From positions 11,291,501-11,355,500 of the forward strand of contig NC_064012.1 in assembly GCF_932276165.1 (NCBI RefSeq): 64,000 nt of DNA, written 5' to 3'. Position 1 is the first letter of the stretch; the number at the start of each line of letters is the position of its first letter. The position numbers and the translations under genes are program-made. Shown here piece after piece: positions 13,164 through 24,509 of this stretch. This DNA is from Plutella xylostella (lineage: Eukaryota; Arthropoda; Insecta; Lepidoptera; Plutellidae). The notes below the pieces were generated by a model. That model saw only the letters and a program-made list of their open reading frames with translations. It had not been told where the DNA came from and made no database searches.

Positions 13164-13572
13164 AAGAAAAATGGTACAAATTATAACACATTCGAAACTG
13201 TTATGTTATACCTAGGTGCTTATAAGTATATATCGTTTCATTAATTAAAATTTCATTCATAGATTAACGATTGTTGTCACTAACACTAACAAAAATTAAG
13301 ATTTTTTCTATTTAGCAAAAAAATTTTTTTTTACTCTAACGATAATTTTTTTTTAAATTCCATAATAACCATAACAACCCATTTTAAAAGACCATAATTT
13401 GACTTCTGTACGCCAAGTACGCGTTTAGCTATTTTTGTCTATGAAAGAAGTGTACCTACATTTGCTTCTGTAAAAAGCTCTGCCACTTCTTATTAGAGAA
13501 AATGAAAACTTTCATACTTTTATGCAGAATATGAAACCGATAATTTTTGACTCACATTGTTCACAAATATAA

Positions 13573-13975
13573 GGCTGTCTGTCCTCCAGAGCGAAGCGAG
13601 GAAGCGAGTAGGTTTGCAGGTAAAAATCCTCCTTTGAAACGGCATGGTATAAAAACTCCGTTCACACAATTTTATTGAACTTGGAGTAGTTCTCTGGTGG
13701 ACAGGCAGCCTATCATCATCAGCCAATAATCATCCACTGCTGGACATAGGCCTCTCCCAAGGAGCGCCACAACACTCGGTCCTCGGCCTTCCTCATCCAA
13801 CCACTACCCGCCACCCGCCTAAGGTCGTCAGTCCAGCGGGCAGGAGGGCGTCCCACGCTGCGTTTGTCTGGTCGTGGTCTCCACTCGAGAACTCGTCTAC
13901 CCCAACGGTTATCGGTTCTTCGGCAGATATGACCAGCCCACTGCCACTTCAGCTTGCATATTTTGACAGGCAGCC
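13573..13975. mobile_element. MITE (TAA duplication) split by a LINE insertion
   Basis: The left end GGCTGTCTGTCCTCCAGAG pairs with CTCTGGTGGACAGGCAGCC at 13692-13710. The right end is then repeated at 13965-13975 because a LINE fragment inserted there. With the insert removed, the MITE is flanked by TAA on both sides (13570-13572 and 13976-13978), which fits a PIF/Harbinger-type duplication. The interior AGCGAAGCGAGGAAGCGAG is a short purine-rich repeat. Confidence 0.8.
13713..13964 (-). mobile_element. 5'-truncated RTE-type LINE, 3' end
   Basis: On the minus strand the frame contains KLKWQWAGHICRR, GRPPARWTDDL and ends EAYVQQWMIIG before a TGA. It is followed by a short TGA-type repeat tail (TGATGATGATA). 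The W-GH, GRPP-RW-DD and E-x-x-W-x-x-A order is the C-terminal end of RTE-clade reverse transcriptases. The insert is bounded by a perfect 13-bp duplication GACAGGCAGCCTA (13700-13712 and 13965-13977), the mark of target-primed insertion. The frame has no stop in about 80 codons, so the insertion may be fairly young. Confidence 0.85.
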
Positions 13976-14070
13976 TAAATGCAACGATATTTTAATACGA
14001 ACTAGATTGAGTGTCAGTGCAAAAGAAACGTCTCGACCAATAACAACTCACTTCTACCACTGAGCTTTTA

Positions 14071-14260
14071 TCCTAACTAATATTATAAATGCGAAAGTAA
14101 CTGTGTCTGTCTGTCTGTCTGTTACTCTTTCACGCCAAAACTACTGAACAGATTTGAATGAAATTTTGGTGTATATGGTCTAGACCCTGAGAAACAACAT
14201 AGGCTACTTTTTATCCCGGAAAACTTTCTAAGGCGAAGCGAAGCTCGCGGGAACAGCTAG
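14071..14260 (+). mobile_element. non-autonomous Helitron-like element, copy A
   Basis: It starts TCCTAACTAATATTATAAAT and ends GCGGGAACAGCTAG. A TC start and CTAG end with a GC-rich stem just before it are Helitron features. Between them lie a GTCT microsatellite, CACGCCAAAACTACTGAACAG and CTTTTTATCCCGG. This family is widespread in Lepidoptera. No Rep or helicase is encoded. Confidence 0.8.
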
Positions 14261-14278
14261 TTATGACTAAGTTCGATT

Positions 14279-14425
14279 AGGGCTGATTTTTCAATAAGTA
14301 GTCAAATAAGTGTTATCTGAGGAATAAAATTGTTGCTGTCACATCTGAATGTTTGTATTAGACAATGGCAGCAAAAATTTCATTCTTCAGTTAACACTTA
14401 TCTGACCATTAAAAAATCAGACCTT
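14279..14425. mobile_element. MITE with AGGGCTGATTTTTCAAT ends
   Basis: The left end AGGGCTGATTTTTCAAT and the right end, reverse complement AGGTCTGATTTTTTAATGG, form terminal inverted repeats. The interior repeats a TTATCTGA/TCAGATAA theme. A second, damaged copy is at 2176-2305. Confidence 0.8.
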
Positions 14426-14554
14426 AGAAGATTCGTGACTTTACGTAAAATGAAAACGGTTTGACAGTACCTACTTAAACAAAACGCGGGCCGTCTTGTT
14501 CGAATGTGGTTGAGCTAAGCCTATATGCGCTACCCGCTATAACTTAATTTACGC

Positions 14555-14628
14555 TTATAAGAACCCACTGTATTGAGTTATAGACTGAAGGTTATAAGAA
14601 CCCACTGTATTGAGTTATAGACTGAAGG
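14555..14628 (+). repeat. perfect 37-bp tandem duplication
   Basis: The unit TTATAAGAACCCACTGTATT... (14555-14591) is followed at once by an identical unit (14592-14628). Confidence 0.95.
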
Positions 14629-14862
14629 TCGTGAGGAAGTACACTCAAGTCCCTGGAGATATTACACTTCATTTCGTTAATCTATGTCCTGGATGCCCTC
14701 CCCTAAGGAAACTTGGTAGAGTGATAAATTACACACTAGATTGATTTACGATGCGATTGGCCATCCTATTTACTCTCTAATAAGAAACACCTCAGGTCTA
14801 TCAAGTTAGGGACAACTAGTTTAACTATACAATACATTACAACAAAATTTACTTTCAATATT

Positions 14863-15018
14863 GATGTCGATTCTGAAGGCAGAAATTGTAATTTTAACGC
14901 TGTCAAACTAAAAAAATTGCTAGCATAAAATGACATTTACGGAAACAATCATAGAGTCGAATTTCAAACAAAGAAATTAAGGTCTAAATTTAGAATTTCC
15001 GCCTTCAGAATCGACATC
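14863..15018. mobile_element. MITE with GATGTCGATTCTGAAGGC ends
   Basis: GATGTCGATTCTGAAGGC at the left pairs with GCCTTCAGAATCGACATC at the right. The next bases, AGAAATT and AATTTCC, are near inverted repeats. A single end of the same family lies at 35938-35955. Confidence 0.85.
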
Positions 15019-18000
15019 ATTGTGATGCGAAATGATTTTCCTAATTAAAGAAACAGTAGGTTTTCACTGTCATGCAAGAAGAATAAGTACGAGTATTCCG
15101 TTCTAGAACGATTTTTAAAAAATCGTTCTCATGTAAACTCTGTCTAGATTGATATGAGAATAACTAGATATCGAATTATAATAATAACTCTTAATATTAA
15201 ACTATTTTATTTTTCTTCCCTACCAAATAATGTGTTGTTATAGATTTAAAAAACGAGGGATTTCGTTGGTAATAAAAAAACTAAGTATAAGAATTTTATT
15301 ATGGTCAATAATTTTCATCGTACGTTGCAAAGTTATGGACGTTTTTGAAATGGTTTTTTACATTATTAAGGATACTTTGGCTTCAATACCAGCTAAGCCA
15401 ACTCATCATCGATGTAAATTCTTATTATTTTCAGCGATGTTTACCTTGGTTGTGTTAGTTGACTCCTGTTAGGTAACAAGTACATGGACATTGGAGAAAC
15501 AATATATTGTACAACATTGCATTATTGCATCTTCATTAAAGCAGCTCCTCTAGCTACGGGCTTCAATCTTCAATACATTGTTGCCCACATATTGCTTTAA
15601 TTGCAATCTTGTGACAATATTGCGGTCCAATATGTCACAGTTCCCGGCAGCCGATGTTCTTGATGGAACTGCCTTTATTGGATATTGAACGCAATATCTT
15701 CAACGTCTCTCCGATATTAATAAACCACATGCTAACGCCGCCGCCAAATGCAAACTGCATATCAATAGGTTATATTGCTTCAGAGTCAGTAAATGCTTGA
15801 ATGAGTCGGCAACAAACGGAAGAAAGGATGACGGTGCGCGAGTGAAATTAGCTATTATCTCATAGAATGCAACAGTAGGCTAGGCAGAAACGACGCATCA
15901 GCGACCTCGACGGACCAAAAGTAGTACCACTGTCAGTAGGTAACTGTGTTAGTGTGTCAGTAGGGCGCGCGTCACCGCCGACCCTGCCCCCCCTCGTCTC
16001 CCCGCCCCCGCCACCCTCCCGGTACAAGGTCCCGGCAAAATGCAACGAGAAAGGACATCTACATTCTAGAACATACGATCCGTGTTTGTGTCCTCTCTAG
16101 GCGATGCTGCGTTTATTGGGTTAAGTGTTTAGTGTCCCTTTAAGTTGAGATGGGATTGTGCGTAGGATAAACTCGTAGAAGAAAATGGGTGAACCAAACC
16201 ACTTTTCTTCTTAGTGCAAAAAAACTGCAATTCCGTCTTAAGTAAAAAAAAAGTTCTCATAACGACATCGTCATCATGATTTACTTATAATTTATGAAGA
16301 AATATTTTCTATATACATATAATACCTATACGGGAACACACCTCTATTTTTAACCCTCAAAATGTTCACACGTTCAATCTGAAGTCGAGATTTTACATGC
16401 TATTATGGAGTCAATGTTACTAATTAATTTCTTTATACACATTTTCATAATTTTCTTCAGCAAGATGAATCGAGAAGTCTTAATTGATTTATTTTCTTGT
16501 AGGTAACTGTGCCCATTTCCAAGTTTCCAACGGCCCTGGCCTGTTTATCAAAGGATGCTTGTTGCTTATTATTTTTTTTCAACTAATTGATGTTTTCCTT
16601 TGAGCCTTAAAATTACTGGACTTAGAACCAATTTTTCTTTTCAGTTAATATTATTATATCGCAGCCGTGTCAGTGAAAATCAGCTAATTACAGCGCTGTT
16701 TGGCAGTTAAATTCTGCTTTAATGTCGTTTGCATTTGTGAAACCGGCATATTAGAATCATCAATGTAATTCTTAATCTTATCTGACTGTTTTGTTTGTTC
16801 TACTCTGTAAACTCTCCGTGTAAGGTACTTAACTATATGCTGGATGTGATGTATCAACATTAGCCATCTCCCAAAATGATTTTTATGACGTACTTACCTA
16901 TGTACGGTATGTTACCTATACTACCACGATGATTCTATGACAGGTAAATTAGCAACACTCGTAAAAAGGGGTAAAGTAAAAAAAAACATGAATAGTTTGA
17001 TGAACATTTATTTATTCTTATTGTGAAAGAATAAATGAAACTCTCGGTAACACTAGACTATCAGCGTAGTTCGTATTTAAAAAATTCGGTTTTTCTAAAT
17101 TTATTTAGTTTTACTAAAATTTCAACAATCGATACTAGGAGAGGTTAGCTTGAAACTTTCACTATTGGTTAGTCTTAGGAAGCCAAAAGTTTCAATTATA
17201 CTGAGAACTAGGTTCGAATTATAATATACTAATACGAATTATAACTTGATTTTGTGGACAATTGATGTGAAATGGCTTCCACATGGATGTGTTTCACATA
17301 ACAGCCTATTAAAGTAACTACCTACCTACGAGACCCTATTTAAATACGTACCTACCTACCTATAATAGGCACAGGGTCAGCACTCACGAGTAATGCGGGG
17401 CGAAACTTTTAACACTGCCATGTGCTTCATTATTCATAGTTTATACACCTATAGAAATACCTCATAAACTGTTTGTAACTAAAACTAACATGTGATTTCA
17501 GGCCATAAATTTCCGAGTCCGTACCTATTAGCTTTCCATGACCTAATAACTTGGGGCACATTTGCCAAACATACATACACAAATCTATGATCGTAGCTTA
17601 TCAAGTAGCTTTATTTTACGGATCTAGAATGTACTTACTGAAACTTATTTTCTCCTTGCAAGTAATTTTATAAAAAAATATAATTTAAATAAGTGCTTGA
17701 TTGAACTTCCGCCAGCCAGTGCGCTTCCCGACTTAGTTGACCCAATTTAGTTAAATAAACTGTCGATTCGTTTACAGTTATTTTCCAGATGGTTTTCTAT
17801 GTTACCCTGTAAAAGACTTGCAATCTTGCTGTAGAGATACTCGGCGGTCGCCTACAAAACCTGTCGACAAATGAGTCTTGAAGAGTCGTGTCAATCGTGT
17901 CGAATATGGCGACGCGGGCGGGTTGCGTATGCGAGTATTTCTTTTCCATTTCGAAGGTTATGTCGGTTGTGCAATCGCAGCCGTCTCGTTGCGAGAAAAC

Positions 18001-19445
18001 AACGTATTGTACCGACTTTTGTAGTGGGTATCATGCGTTATTTTATTATATTCCACAAATGGTTTCACAAAGACTGCAATTCTTAAGAGATTTTTGTAAA
18101 CGATATGAATATTTTCTTGCTATTATGTTGGACCGGCTGTGGTTTGCCCTTTGGCGAAATTGAATTTCAATTTGTGTTGGTAAATAGGACGCTCAGGCTG
18201 TGCGTACCGTGCGTTGCGACACACAGGAGGGTCACTTTATGCTAAAGAAAAACGAACGAACGAGAGCTGTCGTACAATCGGCACGTTCAATACAACGAGG
18301 ATAGAGCCGTGGCTCCGAAACTTAGTTTTTCATCATGTAGAGTAACCCCCCAAGCACACCGCGTCCCGCGTACCAATGAGTCGTTCTGGAACGACCACGT
18401 CACTCACCAATCTGGTATTTTCCACTTGCATAAGATCGCTTTTTTACCAACTTCTTCAGAAATCTCTTTCATTACCAATCGATGAGTAATCTAAAACGAA
18501 ATAAATGCTAAATTTAATTGCACCTCACCTCACTGATGTTGCGCAAACCGTTTACTATCAATTTCTGCCGAAAACTGTTTTTTGGCAGCCTTGAACTAGT
18601 AGATGTAAATAAATAAATGTCTACAATTAAAGTGGCTGTATTGTATTAATTAAGTTAGAGTATATTGAGGCAGACACGTATTTGGTTGACCTTGTCATAT
18701 TGGGCAACGCTTGCACAAACAAATTTCTGCTGCCTAATGGGTATACCTTCTCTGATATGTGTAGATGTAGGTAAATAAATAAAACTAATATTTTTGACTA
18801 CAAATCCCTTTCCAATTCGGTGTAAAGATTTGACAAACTAGTCATCCCCTTTCCAGAATTTTCGGATAAGTTTAAAATAGGCAACATTGTCCGAACGGTT
18901 AATAAGTAAGTAGGCAGTTGAGAGCGCCGAGAAATCACATTTTCCGATGCGCAAGCGCCGCTGTTTCTACATATAACCTTGTGCCACATTAGCGCGTGTG
19001 CGCTTGTTTGTGCATTACACTCGTTAAAATATGGGTCTGTACTGTGCTGCACACTCATTGGTTCTTGTCTTTTTATTTTGACAGATCTCTCATTGGTACA
19101 TGTCAGATTTTCATTTCGGGTGAACTCGCTTGCTCAATTCAAAGCATGCTTGTTAAACATCGTTTTTAGCCAACTCCTAATTTACTTATTATTTTAATAT
19201 TAAGTCATGTCTAAAATCACATGGACTGTCGCTTTCCCACATAACCGCAAAAAGAATCATATTTTACTAGTAATTTTAAAGACAATACAGCTGCATACAT
19301 AATGGCTACAATGGGAGGTACGTACCACGTTATGTTAGGTATTGCCCCCACCACCCCCCTCCACTTGCCTCCCAAAAACCTCGGCGTGCGCAGGCGCCTC
19401 CTCCGTATCGCTCCGAGTGTTTTGTAATACCACAAAAATCGTGGC

Positions 19446-19455
19446 AAGTGGGTCA
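19446..19455 (+). promoter_or_regulatory. AAGTGGGTCA, RORE-like (HR3/E75) site
   Basis: The sequence is GCAAGTGGGTCAAGGCA. The TRGGTCA half-site with an A-rich 5' extension fits HR3/E75 DNA binding. Function is inferred. Confidence 0.35.
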
Positions 19456-19572
19456 AGGCATCACTTATTTACATATGAACGTGAGAAATGTATTCTCACT
19501 GCGCACAATGCCTAGGTATGTGTGTTTGTATGTGCGTCGGCTTACCTCTTGATTGGGAAATATTGGAGTATA

Positions 19573-19790
19573 TTTTTAACCCCCGACGGAAAACTATAGT
19601 TTTCCCTATAGGGGTGTTATGTTATGTTGTAACATGGTGATTTAACTTGTCTGTGGTAGTGTAGCTCTCAAACGGTTAATCCGATTTTCGTTATTTATGT
19701 TCTGTTAGGGTGATAGATAATGTTACTCAGAGTGTTCTCAGCCATGCTTCATGAAAAACGATTTAGCCGTTTGAAGATTATTATTTAATA
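19573..19790. repeat. degenerate interspersed repeat
   Basis: It begins CCCCCGACGGAAAACTATAG and includes GTAGCTCTCAAACGG, CCGATTTTCG, TAATGTTAC and TTTAGCCGTT. The block at 7979-8170 has the same order. Class unknown. Confidence 0.55.
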
Positions 19791-20859
19791 ATTTATATTT
19801 ATTAAGTAATAATAACTTGAATATAACCAAATTTATTATGATTTGAATTCTTCAATCAATATCTACATCTTTACTTGGTCTCCGAGATAAACATGAGTCT
19901 TGACTCTTGACACTCTTGTCAGACGGACAGCAAAATTAATAATCCAACTGTAGGTCTGTGTAATGCAATGAGTGTGATTTTTTTATTTTTTGAAGTACAG
20001 AACACAAAAAATTTAAGGAGTTATCCATAAAAATAAATAAAAGCTTTATTTATCAATCTCCGAAAACCCTACAAAAATAAACTATAACTGAAACCGGGAA
20101 AATAAACTTTGATTTTTTTTTAAACAAGGATATCAGACATTTTGAGAAAGCGCAACGAAATGGATGTTGCGAAACTAGAACGAGAAATAAATTCAGAAAC
20201 CGTACATAGGTAGGTAGTTACGCTAATTTTGGTCCGAATACAAAAGATCTCGAGCTGTCTGTTTCATCGATGCCTACATTTAGTTTTGATGGATTTATGT
20301 TAATATCGCTCCAATATTGGTGTTTGAATACGCAAATTCGTTGACATGTCGTATGCAATTTCCATCCATTTGAGTTTTGATCGAGTTTCTTAACCAAAAA
20401 TAAACATTACTCAATTTGTTCTGTTTGCATCAAAATTCTACTGATTAAATCGATGAAATAAGGTTAACTGGTAAGGATTGTTTTAAAATTATAAAGATCG
20501 CGTGAAAAAACAGCTTTAAGTCGTCGTGAATCATTAATATCGCAACGGAAAGTTTTTTGTTGCTTTGGAAAATGCTCAGACTAAAAGAAAATAATTCGTT
20601 ATGTAAGTATAGGTACAGTCTACACGGTACAGGGTAGTTTTTTTACATTATTTATTTATTACTGGATGAATCATACCTAACATGTAAATTAGAAAATAAC
20701 TATACTTATTCGAATACGGTTTTGTACTTACAATTAATACGGGTATTCTTATAGGATCACTTTGTTGTCCTCCCATATAACAAGACTCTTCATCAAGGGG
20801 AATTGTGCAGTTATCAAGTTGAATTTTAAACAATATAGTCAATAGTTAGCTTCTGTAAA

Positions 20860-20935
20860 TTCAGTGATCGCAACTGATCATTGAAGTTAAGCAACACATG
20901 GCACGGGGGCTCATGGGATGGGTGACCAATATCAA
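20860..20935 (+). repeat. 5S-rRNA-derived fragment (SINE3-like)
   Basis: TGATCATTGAAGTTAAGCAA, then GGCACGGGGGCTCATGGGATGG and GGGTGACCAATA match the internal control region of 5S rRNA (GATCACCGAAGTTAAGCAAC ... GGATGGGTGACCGC) in order and spacing, with several differences. It is too diverged to be a working 5S gene, so a 5S-headed SINE or 5S pseudogene is the likely source. The 5' end of 5S is not recognisable. Confidence 0.75.
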
Positions 20936-21011
20936 AACTACCAAAAGTAGTAAAGTCGGAAGATATTTAAGAGTGTTATAGTAAGCCGAAAGTTGGTGAC
21001 TCAGTGCGTCA

Positions 21012-21045
21012 TCCTAACTAATATTATAAATGCGAAAGTAACTGC

Positions 21046-21083
<38 letters not shown>

Positions 21084-21235
21084 TACTCTTTCACGCCAAA
21101 ACTACTGAACGGATTTGAATGAAATTTGGTATACATATGGTCTAGACCCTGAGAAAGAACCTAGGCTACTTTTTATCCCGGAATTCCCACGGGAAAACTT
21201 TTTAAGGCAAAGCGAAGCTCGCGGGAACAGCTATT
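21012..21235 (+). mobile_element. non-autonomous Helitron-like element, copy B
   Basis: It starts TCCTAACTAATATTATAAAT like copy A at 14071 and ends GCGGGAACAGCTA. Its GTCT microsatellite is longer than in copy A, and it keeps GGAATTCCCACGGG, which copy A has lost. The final CTAG is changed to CTAT. Confidence 0.8.
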
Positions 21236-21246
21236 CTAAATAACTA

Positions 21247-21827
21247 AAAACCGGCCAAGTGCGAGTCGGGCTCGCGCACAAAGGGTTCCGTAGCAGCAAA
21301 TATAATAAACTTATTGAAATTACAGTTAAATCAACCTCAAAAACTATAAGAGATACTTTGATCAAACCAAAAATCGTTGAAAGAGTTAATTAGCATGCAT
21401 CACCTCTATTTTTTTTAGAATTTTATACCCCGTAGTTATAAAAATAGAGGGGGGGGACATACTTTTTACGACTTTGAGAGCTGATATCTCAAAAACCGTT
21501 CACTTTAAGAAAAATGTTTTTTAGAAAACTTTATATCATTTTAAAAGACCTTTCCATTGATACCCCACACGAGTATGTACATCGAAAAAAAAAATTTCAT
21601 CCCTCAGTTACATGTATGGGGGGCCCCACCCCCAATTCTTTTTTTTACTATTTAGTGTCATAATTTTGTAGCGGTTCATACAACACATATTCCCATCAAA
21701 TTTCATCACTGTAGTACTTATAGTTTCCGAGTAAATCGGCTGTGACAGACGGACAGACGGACAGACGGACATGACGAAACTATAAGGGTTCCGTTTTTGC
21801 CATTTTGGCTACGGAACCCTAAAAAAG
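21247..21827 (+). mobile_element. interspersed repeat ending AGGGTTCCGTAGC, copy 2
   Basis: It begins CCGGCCAAGTGCGAGTCGGG with AGGGTTCCGTAGC just inside, and ends GGCTACGGAACCCT. It is nearly identical to copy 3, which starts about 25 bases downstream in the same direction, except that copy 3 has about 75 extra bases near its left end. Confidence 0.9.
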
Positions 21828-21851
21828 GAAAAAGTCTACCCCCAATAGTAA

Positions 21852-22507
21852 AAAAACCGGCCAAGTGCGAGTCGGGCTCGCGCACAAAGGGTTCCGTAGC
21901 AGCAAATATAATAAACTTATTATGTCAATTTATTTTTTGATCTATCTTATAAGGTTCAGCCATCGTTTTCAGTGTAAGCACAATAACTTAACCAAAATTA
22001 CAGTTAAATCAACCTATCTCAAAAACTATAAGAGATACTTTGATCAAACCAAAAATCGTTGAAAGAGTTAATTAGCATGCATCACCTCTATTTTTTTTAG
22101 AATTTTATACCCCGTAGTTATAAAAATAGAGGGGGGGGGACATACTTTTTACGACTTTGAGAGCTGATATCTCAAAAACCGTTCACTTTAAGAAAAATGT
22201 TTTTTAAAAAACTTTATATCATTTTAAAAGACCTTTCCATTGATACCCCACACGGGTATGTACATCGAAAAAAAAAATTTCATCCCTCAGTTACATGTAT
22301 GGGGGGCTCCACCCCCAATTCTTTTTTTTACTATTTAGTGTCATATTTTTGTAGCGGTTCATACAACACATATTCCCTTCAAATTTCATCACTGTAGTAC
22401 TTATAGTTTCCGAGTAAATCGGCTGTGACAGACGGACAGACGGACAGACGGACATGACGAAACTATAAGGGTTCCGTTTTTGCCATTTTGGCTACGGAAC
22501 CCTAAAA
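21852..22507 (+). mobile_element. interspersed repeat ending AGGGTTCCGTAGC, copy 3
   Basis: Same ends as copy 2. It carries an extra block at about 21922-21996 (TGTCAATTTATTTTTTGATC...) that copies 1 and 2 lack. A 66-codon frame at 22197-22397 is also open in copy 1 (7517-7717, other strand). That is expected from DNA identity and does not show that it is coding. Confidence 0.9.
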
Positions 22508-22978
22508 ATCACGTAACCAACAATGATAAATTTTAATCTCTAGGTATACTACTGAAAGTTTCAAAAACTTATGTAGGTACCGAAGTGACAAGATGATTCC
22601 AGTCATAAAATCAACGGCGGCATAATTGGTATTGGTATTGCTCTTACCTCATAAATCCAATAATACACAATCTAAATATAAGTAGGTACTATAAAAAACA
22701 GCTCTAACAATAACAAAGGAAAATAGAAGTTTCTTAAGTCTGAGCCGCTTAAAATGTATCGTCTTCAACCCACCTACGCACTGGAAAGAATGGAAAATAT
22801 ATGAAATACTGCTTCTTATTCCTATTTTCTAAGAAAGAATACCTACAGATATTGCACATTATTTGTTCTCAAGATTTTCCAAACCTACGCAACGTCTGAG
22901 ACAGGTCCTTTGCTTGCTATAGGATATTAGATGTAACGAGTTAAGTATGTACACTAATATAGTATAATACACTCACGG

Positions 22979-23195
22979 GCAATGAAATAGTTCCAGTGAG
23001 AAAAACATCTAATTATACGAAATATTAACGAAAAAAAAACTAACTTAATGGCGCCTTTTGCTATTTTTTTATACATTTAACGTTGCATCAGAATATTACC
23101 AGCTAAAAACGTACATATTTTCAAATATCCTATTAATTATTTTTTAAAAATTGGGTTCATTTCGAAAGTGGAACTGTTTCTTCGAACGTGAGTGT
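22979..23195. mobile_element. MITE with ACACTCACGGGCAATGAAA end
   Basis: The left end ACACTCACGGGCAATGAAAT is followed by AGTTCCA, and the right end is GTGGAACTGTTTCTTCGAACGTGAGTGT. Flanking TA on each side suggests a TA duplication (Tc1/mariner-like). The interior has CATCAGAATATTACCAGCTA, shared with 34590-34799 and the outer element at 28423. Confidence 0.75.
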
Positions 23196-23261
23196 AATAC
23201 AATTTCCTCGAAACATAAGAGACATCTTAGTCGATCATAATAATGTGTATAACTTTTTTTA

Positions 23262-23400
23262 TACAGGGTGTTGTAAAAAGGGTATACTAAGCCGAGACCT
23301 ACATGTGCAGCATGTTAGCTTACCCCGAAAATTAAATCAAAATTAGCGAAAAAAGATATTCATTCTACATAGTAAAAAGTCACGTTCAAGTGAAGTTGTC
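23262..23400 (+). mobile_element. fragment starting ACAGGGTGTTGTAAAAAGG
   Basis: ACAGGGTGTTG(T/C)AAAAAGG followed by CATAGTAAAAAGTCACGT is shared with 34325-34560. It looks like one end of an inverted-repeat element; the rest is not recognised here. Confidence 0.55.
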
Positions 23401-23671
23401 TTGCCCTTTCAAGACTTTTCTATCCGAAGACGCCTTTGGTTCTTAGCCCGGCGCTGAACCTGTTATATTCACATTTTAAAGGCTTTAACTGTCTATGTCT
23501 TAAGATATTGGTTTTTAACATACACATTAGTCGTATTACTTGTGCATTTTAACTTCTATCAGAAGGCACATATCCAGATATATTTTTATGGAGTATAATA
23601 AATTAAAGGACGCGTTTTCACGGGGTAGGCATAGCAGTTTCATTCTTGAATAAAAATTTTGCCAGTTGTTA

Positions 23672-23848
23672 GGGTGCTTACACAGAAAAACGGGTTCCCT
23701 GTATCTACCTGTATACCGGTAACCTGATTATGCGAAAGCGCTCATGACATTTAACAATCCGGGAAATGCTCCGTGAGTGAGCGCTTTCGCATAATCAGGT
23801 TACCGGTACAGGTAGATACAGGGAACCCGATTCTCTATGTAAGCACCC
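23672..23848. mobile_element. palindromic MITE, TTA target duplication
   Basis: The left arm GGGTGCTTACA, GGGTTCCCTGTATCTACCTG, TACCGGTAACCTGATTATGC pairs with the right arm GCATAATCAGGTTACCGGTA ... TGTAAGCACCC. Stem arms are about 70 bases. TTA flanks both ends (23669-23671 and 23849-23851). This is a second, unrelated palindrome of the same build as 564-683. Confidence 0.9.
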
Positions 23849-24043
23849 TTATTAAAGAATAGTATGTAAAACCTGTAGGCTTAGCGCGTGTAATGAAAGT
23901 ACGTGTATGTAGATTGTAAACTGGCGTGGGTAACCCATTCTGAAGCGGTTGGTTTCCGCGTGCATGCAGTTGGCCTTGAGTCGCGGCAGGGCACCCGGCA
24001 GCACCCAACAAAAATATGTTTCACTAACGTGAACGCCATTTTA

Positions 24044-24096
24044 ATAAAAAAAACGGCCAAGTCCGAATCCCATTCGCGCACGGAGGCGCAAGGATA
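24044..24096 (+). repeat. diverged end of the GGTTCCGTAGC repeat
   Basis: ACGGCCAAGTCCGAATCCC...TTCGCGCACGGAGG resembles the left end of copies 2 and 3 (CCGGCCAAGTGCGAGTCGGG...CTCGCGCACAAAGG). Confidence 0.55.
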
Positions 24097-24212
24097 CCAT
24101 TACCATTATCTATAGATTATTTTTGGTTGCCCAACATATCACTAATTTTATTTAGTTAACTTTATTGTTCATGTACTCGTATACAAACATTAATTATGAA
24201 AACAAAGTTAAA

Positions 24213-24501
24213 GGAGAGTGGCCATTTCTCTATGGCGCCACGACCACCATAGAGCAGCCATTGATGATGTGTAGCCCATGAATACAGTATATCCTGGTGT
24301 AAACTATATTATTATGAGGCATGGGTGCTGAAAGACCTAGCCTGTTTACTGTACTAGATAGCTATTTCCCTCAAAATAAGTATTTTTTTTAAAGTGGTTT
24401 AGATTTTCTTAAATATTTTTCCCTCATTTAGAACACCTTTATCTCTGAATAAAAATAGGCTTGGTTAGAGTCTGCAAAGCGCGTCAGATTTGGCCATTCT
24501 C
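24213..24501 (-). mobile_element. MITE with GAGAATGGCCA ends, copy 1
   Basis: It starts GGAGAGTGGCCATTTCTCTA and ends TTTGGCCATTCTC. It matches 33751-34033 in the opposite orientation over its whole length, including CTATGGCGCCA, GAGCAGCCATTGATGA and GGTTTAGATTTT. Confidence 0.8.
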
Positions 24502-24509
24502 ATTTGCAG

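Larger units (their letters stand above)
15030..20859. other. long stretch without a supported gene
   Basis: CpG-rich patches occur at about 15860-16040 and 17820-18300. The second has two overlapping short frames without recognisable domains. A dispersed repeat lies at 19573-19790. The rest is AT-rich with no gene I can support. An AAGTGGGTCA site lies at 19446. Confidence 0.5.
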
